In this document: positions 32,794-43,341 of the stretch, in pieces | Numbering within the stretch: the first letter of the stretch is position 1 | How the letters are laid out: every line of letters starts with the position of its first letter | Source: Benincasa hispida | Lineage: Eukaryota > Streptophyta > Magnoliopsida > Cucurbitales > Cucurbitaceae | NCBI RefSeq assembly: GCF_009727055.1 | Contig: NC_052352.1 | Coordinates: forward strand, 29,051,283 to 29,115,282 | Length of the DNA: 64,000 nt | Direction of reading: 5' to 3' | Position numbers and translations under genes: made by a program | The notes under the pieces: generated by a model | Databases searched by the model: none | What the model was told of the DNA's origin: nothing | What the model saw: the letters and a program-made list of their open reading frames with translations, nothing else

Positions 32794-33586
32794 TGTTGGG
32801 ATTGATGTTCTAATTCTCCCGGAGTCTCGTTGTTTTGTAAAGATACACATTGTTCAATGAATAAAATAAGTGTTATTTAGTTTTGGTAGTTACTCATATC
32901 CAATAAACAAAGCTCATTGGTTATCTTATGTAAACTTAAGCATGTATATATGATATACAAGTGGATCATGCCTAAGTGATAACTTAAATTGGTCTGTACT
33001 ATAAGGATTAAGGTGGGATGCCTAATCCTGGTGATACTATGGATACGACCGACTTTGTAGAGCTTTAATAGTGTTGTAAATTACTACAGATGGTTGATCC
33101 TGACCATTCATGTAGAGACATGGAGCGGGGGTGTCCTATACAAATAGTTTGTATAAGACCTAGACCACAAGATGACTAGACTCTGTATATAACACCGTTG
33201 ATATTAGAGACTTACATCTCACCTAAACAATCATATGTGACACGACCTTAATTCTAAGTTTTTTGGGAACTCATGCCTTTGAGGGCTGTCCTTTGATTAG
33301 TATGGGTGAGAGTGGCCAGATTGCCAACTCAACCTGCCTACCTTTTTGGAGACTTGTCTGATCTGGGAGCTAAGAACTCAATCCACAATATGGAATTCAC
33401 TTCTTTCCTGAAGCAGGGATAAGTAGAGAGATTTCTCCCTTAAGGGTTGATTCTGGGGCTTGAACATAGTGGCCACAGCTTCTCTTTGGAAGAGAAGACT
33501 CAGTCATAGTAGGACTATGACTTATGTTCATTAGAGGAATCAGTGGTACTTAAGGAGATAGATGTAACTACAGGGGCATAATGATT
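32794..33586 (+). mobile_element. Copia C1 3' LTR, truncated
   Basis: Matches 22181-22985 closely from its first base (TGTTGGGATTGATGT). It stops inside the AACTACAGGGGCATAA block, where a family T LTR that lacks its own start takes over. About 1.4 kb of LTR is missing. Confidence 0.9.
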
Positions 33587-35169
33587 ATTAGGCATAAATT
33601 CTATAATATTGCGGTTGCATGCGTTCAGCGCATTAGAACTATTGATTTTTGTATTTTTTATGCAGAATATGCGTTAACGCAATGCAAGATTGCGATCATA
33701 GGAAATTATCGGTCGAGCACAACTTCACCGCAAGACTTTGCGTTGATCGTGCTTGCAAACATTCGCCCGAGAACGATCGTCGCAACTTGGTCAGCGTAAT
33801 AAGGTGGGCATCTGGGTAAAAGGCCAATTAAGAGCGATGGGACATAAAGCTGATGATAGTCGAATCCAAATTAAATTGACAGCCGATAACGATCAACAAG
33901 TACATTTAGCTTTATCGACAACAATCACTCGGCGCGTCAATCAGGAATTAAAGTTGTCCCATCTGTACAATCGGGAGAGAGAAGCCACCTTTCACAATTG
34001 ATGCCCTATAAATACTAAGTGTATTCTCCAGAAAAGGGGTTGACCGGTTGACAAGTTCACGATATAACCAGCTCACCGTCTTCTATTCATAGTTTTTCTT
34101 TTATTTTTAAGGCGAAGCACGAGAAGAGTGGTGGCACCGGAGATCGCCCAGGGCAACTCGAGAGAGAAACTTGGGGCGTAAGGGCAGAGAGCGGGCCGAC
34201 TCTCGCGAGAGTGAGAATATCTTTAGAGCACGAGTAGAAACAGTGTAAACGCCTGGCAGCAAGAAATTGCTACCAGGCTCTTTATTATACTTGCATTGTT
34301 ATTTGTACTTCATCTTCATATCTATTCAATGGAAGTCCTATTTCTACATCTGCTCACTCTCTTAATATGCATGAGTAGCTAAACTAGTTGAATGGGTTGA
34401 GAAGAACTAATTTAACATGACCTTGGAAGTTCATTGCTTGCGATTCTCTTGTTTTATGCTGTGCAAATTACCCTTTAGAGTTACTCGAGAGAGAGTCTAA
34501 AGAAAGAACCTAATGTCTCGAGAGAGCTACGTTAGAATCTGGACTCGAAAGAGCAAGATTAGGCTTACATAAACAATAGATAGGGACTTAGAGATAAGCT
34601 TTGTTTGTCAACTTGCATCGCATGCATCCCAGGAATGGGAAAGATATTATGTGGTCGCATATTTGTGTGAATGTCATGTTGTCATCGCATAAATAGAGAT
34701 AGAGGTTTATGTGTAAACCCTGTAGACTTATCGCATAATTATCGCATGCGTTCTAGCCTTAGAAGCCGTGGTATTCGCACCGAGAGGGGGTTTACTGTTG
34801 TATGCATGTTGCATGATCGCAAAGCATGAACGCATTCTAGGGAGTGTTAGCCGAAATCTTTCTCAATCTGTTCACCGCATATTCATCACATTTCCCGTTT
34901 ACCAACTCTTTTCAAACTCTGCCGCATTTGTTATTTCTTTTAGTCAACGCAATCAACAACCAAACACTTTATTTATTTTCCTAGTTGCCACAAAGTTTTC
35001 ATAAAAAATTATCAACACAATCTATTTTCACAAGTCCCTGTGTTCGACCCTAGACTTACCAGAAAACTCAGAGGAATTTACACTTGAATTCCGCTAGGGA
35101 AACTTAAGTGCACAACGCAATCCATCAAAGCATATCATCCATATTTCCACTTAATAAAATAACGCATCA
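33582..35169 (+). mobile_element. Gypsy G1 5' LTR (family T, start deleted)
   Basis: Aligns with the 3' LTR from about 43431 onward. The first ~90 bases of the LTR are absent apart from a possible TGAT. Around 34441-34740 it reads the same as the 3' LTR from about 44285, which implies a fairly recent insertion. TATA box at 34006-34014. Ends ATAACGCATCA. Confidence 0.9.
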
Positions 35170-35175
35170 AGTTTT

Positions 35176-35192
35176 TGGCATCGTTGCTGGGG
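35176..35192 (+). other. Primer-binding site, decayed Asp-tRNA type (G1)
   Basis: TGGCATCGTTGCTGGGG against the expected TGGCGCCGTTGCCGGGG. The differences are C-to-T or G-to-A changes. Seven bases after the LTR end, as in Athila/Tat elements. Confidence 0.85.
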
Positions 35193-35339
35193 ACTTCGGC
35201 AAAATAGTTTGTTAACGGTAATTTTTTGACCTCTTTGCAGGACTCTCAATCTCTGGCAAATTACGATCCGGAGATTGAGAGTACTTTTAGACGAAGATTG
35301 AAAGAACGCCAACAGCAATCACAATCCGATAAATAAGAG
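35193..35339 (+). mobile_element. G1 leader
   Basis: Short leader before gag. The last part could encode FRRRLKERQQQSQ, stopping just before the gag ATG at 35340. Confidence 0.5.
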
Positions 35340-35634
35340 ATGGTGGAGCAGTCTGGAGGAGGAGCACCAAATGATAATAATGTCATGGCGAATCCGATTC
35401 TGTTGGAAAACGATCGCAATAGGCCCATTAAGGACTATGTATCGCCAAACCTTTATGATTTCTATCCCAGAATCATGAGGTCTGCCCTCGACGGAAGCAG
35501 ATTCGAGATGAAACCGGTGATGCTGCAGATGATCCAGACTGCAGGTCAATTCAGAGGAAGGCGTGGCGAGGACCCACATGCCCACCTCCGAAGTTTTATT
35601 GAAATCTACAATACTTTTGTGTCCCCGAACATCT
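35340..35634 (+). pseudogene. G1 gag N-terminal part
   Basis: Starts with an ATG that gives MVEQSGGGAPNDNN, then NPILLENDRNRPIKDY, NLYDFYPRIMRSALDG and HLRSFIEIYNTFVSPNIS. This parallels the gag of G2 on the minus strand (61398 down). After VSPNIS, G2 continues with SEEVRLTLFPFSL, but here the sequence flips into minus-strand protease-end sequence, so the ORF terminates early at 35660. The expected continuation is present, inverted, at 37007 down. Confidence 0.85.
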
Positions 35635-37007
35635 CTGTTTTCCAGTGCCTCTTTTCTTAGTTACCATGTCCTTCAGAAACTTGGCATAGCAGGCAGTTTT
35701 CAATCGCTTCACTGAAAGGAATGTTAACATGTAATTGCTTTAACATAGTATAGAAGTGTTGGTACTGCACCTTCTTCGTTTTTTCTTTCTTTCTTAGCCT
35801 CTGAGAGAAAGGTGGTAACTGGACTTTCACGGTTCCCGTTTCATTTGACTTTGAGGTTGACACAACCTCAGGTTTCTCTACTTCATTTTCCCTTTCTTCT
35901 TCTTGCGTGACCGCAATCTCGGACTCAGTTGCGATGGAAGTTGTTCTACTATGCTCCTTCTTTTCTCCCTCTACAGTCTTCCCACTGCGCAATGTCATAA
36001 ACCTGACATTGCTCCTTACCTAATCCCCTTGGGTTACGTGGAAGTTCTATAGAACTTGGCAGCGCCCCTTGTGGTCTACTTTTCAGCTCACTCGCAATCT
36101 GGCCATTTGCAATTCCAGGTTGCGGATGGACGTAGCCTGACTTGAAGCACTGTCTTATTTTTCTCTATATATTGCTTCAACAGGCTCTCCAGAGAAAGAA
36201 GATTGCGTTGGTTATTGTGAGCTACTTGCTTGATTACTCTGTTGACCGTTGCTGGCATTGGAAGAATCCTGGTTGCCTTTCTTTTTGCACTACAGGTTAG
36301 AAATTTTGTTGTTGATTCTTCCAAGCAAAATTGGGGTGGTTCTTCCACCCAAGGTTTTAAGTGTTTGAAAAAGGGTTATTCTTTACAAAATACACAGACT
36401 GTAGATTTTGCGGGCAATCTTCCATCGCATACCCATCACTGCAAGTCATATAACTTGCGGTGTTTTGACTGATTGTGTTGATTTGCCCACCTTGCGGTGT
36501 TGGGCTGCTGATCGCCATTCCTTGAATTAAATTCATCATTGCGGTCATTTGGTTTTGTAATGAAACAATAGCACCGTTATTTGCGTCAAAATCTTTGTCT
36601 CATTCTCTAGTCACTCTCCTTCAGTCTTCATGGTTCTTGAAGATGCGGTCCAAGATATTCTTTGCCTCATCCTAAGTTTTTTCAAGCAGACCACCAGCAG
36701 CTACCACATTGGCAGCGGTCTACAAAGCGGGATTCAAACCGTGGTAGAAAATTTCCATTTGAAGAAATTCTCGGACCAACCTTTAAACCCCGCCCAGGAA
36801 TCACTGAGCGATTCGTCCATATCTTGTTCAAAATTTGTGATAAGCTTTCTTCATCTTGCGTTCTCGGTAGGTGAAAAATACTTTTTCATGAATTTCTCCA
36901 CTACCTGCTCCCAAGAAGTAATCTCTCCAGGTTTGAGCGATAAGCTCATTTCCTAGCCTGATCACAGAGAGAGAAATGGGAACAACGTTAGTCGAACTTC
37001 TTCAGCA
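35635..37007 (-). pseudogene. G1 gag-protease block in inverted orientation (copy 1)
   Basis: The minus strand reads from 37007 (AEEVRLTLFPFLSL) through Gag core, the MTAMMNLIQGMAI segment (36357-36548), the Gag zinc-knuckle region and a TLRSGKTVEGEKKEH linker (35657-35998), to AKFLKDMV at 35640. Many frameshifts break it. It is a near-identical duplicate of 38040-39391. Flipped in place, it would continue the gag that stops at 35634. Confidence 0.85.
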
Positions 37008-37032
37008 NNNNNNNNNNNNNNNNNNNNNNNNN
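37008..37032. other. Assembly gap (25 N)
   Basis: 25 N between two minus-strand gypsy segments. The short fixed length suggests a nominal gap rather than a measured one. Confidence 0.99.
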
Positions 37033-39391
37033 GGCACACATTGCACGGGGCTGACCCATGTGCTATCTGCAATGGGATAGATAATGCTCGCATCCAGCCA
37101 TTTGATAATCTCCTTCTTGACGACTCTTTTATCGCATGGTTGAGTCTGCGTTGATTTTCAATAGTTGCTTTGTGGTCGTCCTCCCAGACGAATGTGGTGC
37201 ATGCAATATGCAGGGCTAATTCCTCTGATGTCAGCGAGCATCCAACCAGTTGCTCGCATATGTTTCTTGAGATGCTCATCAACGCATTCTCTTGATCTTC
37301 GTTGAGATAGACAGTTTCTCATTCTGCCCAGAAATGCATACTTCAAATGGGTTGGTAGGTTCTTTAATTCAAGTGTTAGTGGTTCCACGAGGAAAGGTTG
37401 CGTTGTTTTTCTTTCTTTCGGGCGGCTCTACTTCTTGCATTGCGATCATTTCTTTTTCCTTATTTTTTTTGTTGCGATCGCATTGCAGGCAACAACGATG
37501 CGCTGGCATCCTCTTCTTCATACTCTTCATCAGGACTTTTCTTTCTTCAATCGAATTCAGGTCATCATCAGAATCTTGTAGGTCTTCCTCATCCGGGAAT
37601 TTCATGGCACAAATTATGTTAAATTTTAGCTTCTGTCCGTTTTATGCTCAAAGTGATTTCTCCCTTGTGCACATCAATTTGAGCACGATCCGTTGATAGA
37701 AAAGGTCGCCCTAAAATGATGGGCACATCTTTGTCGGCCTCATAGTCTAGGATGATGAAGTCAGCTGGCAAAATAAATTTATCAATCGTAATCAGCACAT
37801 CCTTCACCTTACCTTTTGGATGAACCAGGGACTGTCAGCCAATTGGAGAGTCACTGATGTGGGCACGAGTTGCCCCACATTTAATCGTCTAAAAATTGAT
37901 GGCGGCATCAAATTTATGCTGGCTCCCAAGTCACACAAGGCTTGCCCAATATAGAGTCCTCCTATGAAGCAAGGAATAGTGAAGCTCCCAGGATCGCTCA
38001 TCTTCGTGAGATAATGGATTTAAAACTTTGCGTTAATGCCACCATGGAAAATTTTCCAGTGCCTCTTTTCTTAGTTACCATGTCCTTCAGAAACTTGGCA
38101 TAGGCAGGCATTTTCTCAATCGCTTCACTGAAAGGAATGTTAACATGTAATTGCTTTAACATAGATAAGAAGTGTTTGTACTGCACCTCTTCGTTTTCTT
38201 CTTTCTTAGCCTCTGAGAGGAAAGGTGGTAAATGGACTTTCACGGTTCCCGTTTCATTTGACTTTGAGGTTGACACAACCTCAGGTTTCTCTACTTCATT
38301 TTCCCTTTCTTCTTCTTGCGTGACCGCAATCTCGGACTCAGTTGCGATGGAAGTTGTTCTACTATGCTCCTTCTTTTCTCCCTCTACAGTCTTCCCACTG
38401 CGCAATGTCATAACCTGACATTGCTCCTTACCTAATCCCCTTGGGTTACGTGGAAGTTCTATAGAACTTGCAGCGCCCCTTGTGTCTACTTTTCAGCTCA
38501 CTCGCAATCTGGCCCATTTGCAATTCCAGGTTGCGGATGGACGTAGCCTGACTTTGAAGCACTGTCTTATTTTTCTCTATAATATGCTTCAACAGGCTCT
38601 CCAGAGAAGAAGATTGCTTGGTTATTGTGAGCTACTTGCTTGATTACTCTGTTGACCGTTGCTGCTATTGGAAGAATCCTGGTTGCCTTTCTTTTTGCAC
38701 TACAGGTTGAAATTTTGTTGTTGATTCTTCCAAGCAAAATTGGGGTGGTTTCTCCACCCAAGGTTTTAAGTGTTTGAAAAAGGGTTATTCTTTACAAAAT
38801 ACACAGACTGTAGATTTTGCGGCACATCTTCCATCGCATACCCATCACTGCAAGTCATATAACTTGCGTGGTTTTGACTGATTGTGTTGATTTGCCCACC
38901 TTGCGGTGTTGGGCTGCTGATCGCCATTCCTTGAATTAAATTCATCATTGCGGTCATTTGGTTTTGTAATGAAACAATAGCACCGTTATTTGCGTCAAAA
39001 TCTTTGTCTCATTCTCTAGTCACTCTCCTTCAGTCTTCATGGTTTTCTGAAGATGCGGTCCAAGATATTCTTTGCCTCATCCTAAGTTTTTTCAAGCAGA
39101 CCACCAGCAGCTACCACATTGGCAGCGGTCTACAAAAGCGGGATTCAAACCGTGGTAGAAAATTTCCATTTGAAGAAAATCTCGGACCAACCTTTTAAAC
39201 CCGCCCAGGAATCACTGAGCGATTCGTCCATATCTTGTTCAAAAATTGTGATAAGCTTTCTTCATCTTGCGTTCTCGGTAGGTGAAAAATACTTTTTCAT
39301 GAATTTCTCCACTACCTGCTCCCAAGAAGTAATCTCTCCAGGTTTGAGCGATAAGCTCATTTCCTAGCCTGATCACAGAGAGAAAATGGGA
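37033..39391 (-). pseudogene. G1 gag-protease-RT start, inverted (copy 2)
   Basis: From 39391 down the minus strand gives Gag core, the MTAMMNLIQGMAI segment (38766-38957), the TLRSGKTVEGEKKEH linker (37998-38411) and MPAYAKFLKDMV. The protease follows with LCDLGASINLMPPSIFRRLNVG (37804-38001), then PADFIILDYEADKDVPIILG (37619-37807), and the connector LELKNLPTHLKYAFLG (37158-37388) leading into RT at the gap edge with a D-TWVSP-like block. The plus strand at 39397 starts with KKGGMTVVP, exactly what should come next. So the block is inverted relative to the flanking pol, and frames are broken throughout. Confidence 0.85.
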
Positions 39392-39396
39392 ACAAA

Positions 39397-40710
39397 CGAA
39401 GAAGGGCGGAATGACGGTAGTCCCAAATGAGAACAATGAATTAATACCAAAAAGAACCATCACGGGATGGCGCATATGTATGGACTACCGCAAATTGAAT
39501 GCGGCCACAAAGAAAGATCACTTCCCTCTGCCATTCATTGATCAAATGCTAGACAGACTAGCAGGAAATGATTTATACTGCTTCTTGGATGGATATGTCG
39601 GGTACAATCAAATCATGATAGCTCCTGAAGACCAAGACAAGACCACATTCACCTGCCAATATAGGATGTTTGCTTTTCATCGCAACCGTTTGGCCTCTAC
39701 AATGTGCCAAGCACATTCAAAAGGTCCATGATGGCGATCTTTTCAAATTATCTCGAGGACTCTGTGGAAATATTTATGGATGAATTCTCCGTTTATGGGA
39801 TCATGTATGAAGTCTGCCTGGCCAATTTGGAGAAAATTCTGAAAAGATGTAAAGAGACGAACCTGAAGCTCAATTGGGAAAAATGTTACTTCATGGTGAA
39901 AGAGGGTATAGTGTTGGGACATAAAGTCTCCCGGGAAGGGTTGAAGGTGGACAAAGCAAAGATTGAAGCAATTGAAAAACTCCCACCTCCAACTAGCGTG
40001 AAGGCTGTGCGGGGCTTCTTGGGGCACGCTGGATTTTACAGACGATTCGTCAAGGACTTTTCTAAAATTTCACGACCACTGAGTGCGTTGTTAGAGGCGG
40101 ATAGGAAATTGAGTTTGACAACAACTGCCTCAACGCATTCAGAGTATTAAAAGATGCACTGATTACTGCGCCCATACTAATTGTGCCAGATTGGACAATG
40201 CCATTTGAAATCATGTGCGACGCAAGTGGGTATGCGATGGGGGCTGCATTAGCGCAAAAGAAGAAAACTATTTTGCACCCCATCGCATATGCGAGTAACA
40301 ATCGTTGGTTGAGAGGAAAAAGATCTTTTAGATCTCTTTCCCTCTAAACCCTACTCAAATAAATTATACCACCACTGAAAAATAACTCCTGGCTGTGATT
40401 TTTGCGTTGGAGAAATTCAGGGCATATCTGTTGGGAACAAAGGCGCTCATTCACACTGATCACTCGACAATCAAATATTTGATGACAAAAAAAGATGCAA
40501 AGCCGAGATTGATCAGATGGGTTCTCCTCCTTCAAGAATTCGATATTGAAATAATTGATCGAAAGGGGACAGAGAATCAAGTTGCAGATCACTTGTCCAA
40601 ATTGGAAAATCCTGAGGTTGACCGCAATGAATCTGAGGTGAATGTCGTGTTCCCGGATGAGCAGCTGCTCCACATAGAATAATTTCCCTAGTACGCGAAC
40701 ATCGTTAATT
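39397..40710 (+). pseudogene. G1 reverse transcriptase and RNase H
   Basis: Ty3/gypsy RT-RNase H of the Athila/Tat kind. Visible motifs: KKGGMTVVP (39397), CMDYRKLNAATKKDHFPLPF (39477), YCFLDGYVGYNQI (39577), and the active site at 39773-39784, which reads FMDE instead of FMDD. Further on are LNWEKCYFMVKEGIVLGHKV (39871) and FLGHAGFYRRFVKDFSKI (40017). A frame change near 40100 leads to PFEIMCDASGYAMGAALAQK (40201), then to RNase H with [10 protein letters not shown] (Asp at 40458-40460) and [15 protein letters not shown] frame jump lies near 39700 and a rearranged stretch at 40310-40345. Not functional. Confidence 0.9.
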
Positions 40711-41974
40711 ATTTGGTTTGTGAACAATTTCCTGAAGATTACACCTGTCATCAACGGAAGAAGCTCAAGAATGAATGCAGACACTATTATTGGGATGAGC
40801 CAAATCTGTATAAAAGAGGTGCAGACCAAATCATTCGATTATGCGTACCAGATGCTACTCAATAACGCATATTGTCACAATGCCACGACTCACCATATGG
40901 TAGGCACTTCGAAGGACAACGCACTAGACAAAGTTTTGCAAAGTGGATTCTTTTGGCCTTCATTATTCAAGGATGCGACTGACTACGCAATGAAATGTGA
41001 TCGGTATCAACGCACAGGCAACATTTCATGGAAGAACGCAATGCCAATGAACACTATCTTGGAGCTGGAATTATTCGACGCATGGGGAGTTGATTTCACG
41101 GGACCATTCCCCCCCTTCAAATGGTAAACACTATATTTTATTAGCCATCGATTATGTCTCCAAGTGGGTCGAGGCAATAGCATGCGCTACAAGTGATGCA
41201 GCGATAGTCTCCCAGTTCCTGAAGAAAAATATTTTCACTCGTTTTGGCATTCCCCGTGCCATCATAAGTGATGAAGGATCACACTTTGTCAATCACAATA
41301 TCAAGGAGCTGCTGCAAAAGTACAATATCCTCCATAAAGTGGCCACCGCATACCATCCGCAAACGAATGGTCAAGCTGAAGTGTCCAATCGAGAAATTAA
41401 ATTGATACTTGAGAAGGAAGTAAAGCCTTCACGGAAAGACTGGGCAACAAAGCTTGACGATACGTTATGGGCATACCGGACCGCATTCAAAACACCCATA
41501 CGTATGTCTCCCTATGCGCTGGTATTTGGTAAGGCGTGTCACTTGCCTTTGGAGCTGGAATATAAGGCATTGTGGGCGGTAAAGAAGCTGAATTTTGATT
41601 TGAAGAAGGCAGGGGAAGCGCGGAAAATGCAACTGGTCGAGCTAGAAGAATGGAGGAACAACGCATATGAGAATGTGAAGATTTATAAAGAGCACACCAA
41701 GCGCTGGCATGATCAACGCATATGCGGCAAGAACCTCCAAGTCGGGCAAAAAGTCTTGCTTTTCAATTCACGTCTATGACTCTTCCCATGAAAGCTAAAG
41801 TCACGTTGGTCTGGACCATTCATAATTCGACAAATACTTCTGCATGGCGCAGTAGAATTATCAAATGACGATGGAACCAACATATTCAAAGTCAATGGAC
41901 AGCGAGTAAAGACATACCATGGAGAAGACTGGCATCGCCAAGTCGACTCCATGGAACTAAGAGACTTTGAATAA
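40711..41974 (+). pseudogene. G1 integrase
   Basis: The N-terminal zinc-binding region is degraded (40730-41030, YHQR/ HHMVGTSKDNAL and GFFWPSLFKDATDYAMKCDRYQ). Catalytic core: GVDFTGPF with Asp at 41092-41094, ISDEGSHF with Asp at 41270, and [12 protein letters not shown] with Glu at 41378; Asp and Glu are separated by exactly 35 residues, as in the DD35E family. A one-base frame change falls in a seven-C run at 41109-41115. The GPF/Y-like C-terminal part (WSGPFII) follows after two TGA stops at 41777-41779 and 41789-41791, and the original end is TAA at 41972-41974. No chromodomain is seen. Confidence 0.9.
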
Positions 41975-43341
41975 AGAAGGAAGTAGGTGGTCCCTGCGTT
42001 ATCAAATGATCACAATCTCTTAGGGATGCAAGTTTTGGGAAACCTCAAGACTTCAATTCTTTTCTCCACTACTCGGAATTTTCGATACCTTTTCAATTCG
42101 AATTTATCCTTATTTTACTATCACTATCGTTATTATAAACAAAAAAAAATTGCGATAATGATTTTTATTTTATTTAAAATAATTTGACCATCTCTTTGTT
42201 TTTGTACAACGATCGAGGCGCTGGATTGCGGAGATGATACGCGAAGAAGCACTTATTCTATTCCATCACCACAATCCAAAGAAGAGAGATCGCCGCAAAG
42301 ATGGATGCATCAATACAATGGGGGCGAAAGCTCAAAATTTGGGGGTGTACTTTTCCTTATCTTTATTTCCAATTTTGCGCTATCACATTGCATTTTAGTC
42401 TTCAAAGTTTTATCACCGCATCCTCTTTAATCACCGCAATCATTTGACATAGATAAATTTCGTGAGTCACTGCATTCTGTTTCTTTGCCAAGTATGATTT
42501 CAATGATGAAAAATATGCTTCCATTTCTTTCATATATATTAGAGTCAACTTCATCTTAAGATAGTCACCTCATGAAATATTTCTCGAAGTTAGGGGTTTG
42601 CCAGCTTTCTTTCAAACTTTCTTTACAATGCATTCTATGACCATTGCATGACTTATTTTAATTGTTTGGAATTGAGGACATTGCCGCATTTTAAATTTGG
42701 GGGTGAGGTATTTATTTTCGACCTTGCTATTTTCTATTAAAAAAAATTGAATAATAACTCCACTGTCAACGCAATGGGAAACCCATGTTGATAAGAGTTA
42801 AGTTGTGAAACGCACTTACCCGTAGTTGGATGTTCGCATGACACACGTGGGGGCAAGCTAAAAAGAAAGTAAGTTACCAGAATCAATGCATAAATAAATG
42901 ACCGCAATTCAACTGCCAAATAGGTATGAGTTTAGTCTGAGAAAGAGTGCATTGCTCGTAGTTGGATGTCCACTTGACACACGTGGGGGCAAGCCAAAAC
43001 GAAAGCAAGGCACTCGGATCAGCGCAATGTCAGAAAAAATAGTAATAAAGAAATTTTTTGTGCAAGGATAAATCATTTGACATCCCGATGAAAATTTTCC
43101 TTTTTCAAATAAATCATGCGATGTTCTGGAATTTAGTAAAGTCCTTTTGAAAGATAAACTTGCAGTCCCTAGGTCTTAGAAATATTTTAAGAAGAGACTT
43201 GAATAAGACTTGAGGAAATTCTGGTATATAGGACTTGAATGAAGTATCCTTGAGAAATCTAGGAAAAGAACTTTGCGGTGGACTTGCTAAAGGAATCTTT
43301 AGCTTATGCTTGAGAACAAGCATTGTTTAAATTTGAGGGTG
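41975..43341 (+). mobile_element. G1 3' untranslated region
   Basis: 1.37 kb with no ORF of note, containing a duplicated G-box block (42821-43005), a second AAATTTGGGGGTG-like tract at 42692-42704, and an AATTTGAGGGTG purine tract (43330-43341) at the LTR border. Long 3' untranslated regions are common in Tat/Athila-type elements. Confidence 0.75.
42821..43005 (+). repeat. Duplicated G-box block in G1
   Basis: Two copies (42821-42869 and 42957-43005) of a ~48-base block: CGTAGTTGGATGT, then TGACACACGTGGGGGCAAGC and an AAA-GAAAG end. Each holds the G-box hexamer CACGTG. Pairs of the same block occur at 61975-62159 (G3) and, reversed, 55608-55803 (G2). Confidence 0.85.

Noticed and set aside
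37292..37696. Plus-strand ORFs at 37292-37696 with hydrophobic, Ser/Phe-rich translations
   Set aside because: Antisense shadows of the minus-strand gag-protease and connector region.
39397..41974. Endogenous pararetrovirus
   Set aside because: An integrase with DD35E spacing, flanking LTRs and a primer-binding site are present, and no movement-protein or coat-protein region is seen; this is an LTR retrotransposon.
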